Source of the DNA: Tetmemena sp. SeJ-2015
Lineage: Eukaryota > Ciliophora > Spirotrichea > Sporadotrichida > Oxytrichidae
Length of the DNA: 41,463 nucleotides
Direction: 5' to 3'
Assembly (NCBI GenBank): GCA_027382625.1
Contig: JAJKFJ010020834.1
Span: 1-41,463, forward strand
The notes beneath the pieces were generated by a model. That model saw only the letters and a list, made by a program, of their open reading frames with translations. It did not search any database and was not told where the DNA came from. Position numbers and translations under genes: made by a program. Positions 41,180 to 41,463 of this stretch are shown here, piece by piece (within the stretch, counting starts at the first letter, position 1; the number at the start of each line of letters is the position of its first letter).

Positions 41180-41463
41180 AAAATAAATTGCAAAATAGTG
41201 GATTTTCATTGCTAAATTTGAATTTAAAACAGGGATATTTTAATTAAGAAGCCTATTAAATTGCAAAAATTTAATTAATATATATTCAAATTAATTAAGA
41301 CAACCAAAGAGTCTTAATTCAAGGAGAGCTCATCTTTATTCCGAGCTTTCAGCAAAAATAAAAAAACACTCAATTTGATTGATTTGAGAATCAATTCATA
41401 CATTTAGGTGCCAAAAAATTGACTTGAAAATTCAGACCCTAATTCGCTCTCTTAAAAAAGTTG

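Overview
This window looks like germline (micronuclear) DNA of a hypotrich ciliate of the Oxytricha/Stylonychia type. TAA and TAG read as Gln inside genes and TGA is the only stop. Coding DNA is chopped into short blocks (MDSs) separated by AT-rich eliminated sequences (IESs), each flanked by a short direct repeat (pointer). Block order in one gene is scrambled. Background DNA is very AT-rich. No database search was possible, so the organism and all homologies come from reading the sequence.

Region 1 (1-6045) holds one gene that I could reassemble completely by hand: about 30 MDSs, two spliceosomal-type introns, an ATG at 286 and a TGA at 3979-3981. The first 15 MDSs are in order. The last half is an interleaved, odd-even-like permutation between two sub-loci (about 3.9-4.95 kb and 4.98-6.05 kb), joined by pointers of 6-14 bp. 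The summed coding length is 3717 nt, an exact multiple of three (1238 aa). The product is a RING-CH zinc finger plus FHA domain protein.

Region 2 (6.2-12.4 kb) is mostly AT-rich. It contains a minus-strand gene end (6279-6535), a diverged foldback element (about 8.2-8.7 kb) and a three-MDS plus-strand gene end (11822-12357).

Region 3 holds two copies of an undescribed-looking mobile element of about 1.9 kb: copy A at 25208-27081 (plus strand, near-perfect terminal inverted repeats with TA at both tips) and copy B at about 12390-14310 (minus strand, decayed). Each carries one gene: a GNAT-like acetyltransferase segment followed by Cys/His zinc-binding modules, with an intron at the same place and phase in both copies. 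This is the most novel system in the window.

The rest (14-25 kb and 27-41.4 kb) is germline-limited AT-rich DNA with weak coding islands on both strands. It also holds a 760-bp near-perfect palindrome (28283-29042), a 610-bp inverted-repeat element with an 8-bp target duplication (32445-33054), two GC-rich islands (31.5-31.9 and 35.44-35.95 kb), a dispersed repeat pair, a gene 3' end at about 39.29-39.42 kb and an 85-codon ORF at 40725. I saw no tRNA, rRNA or CRISPR array.
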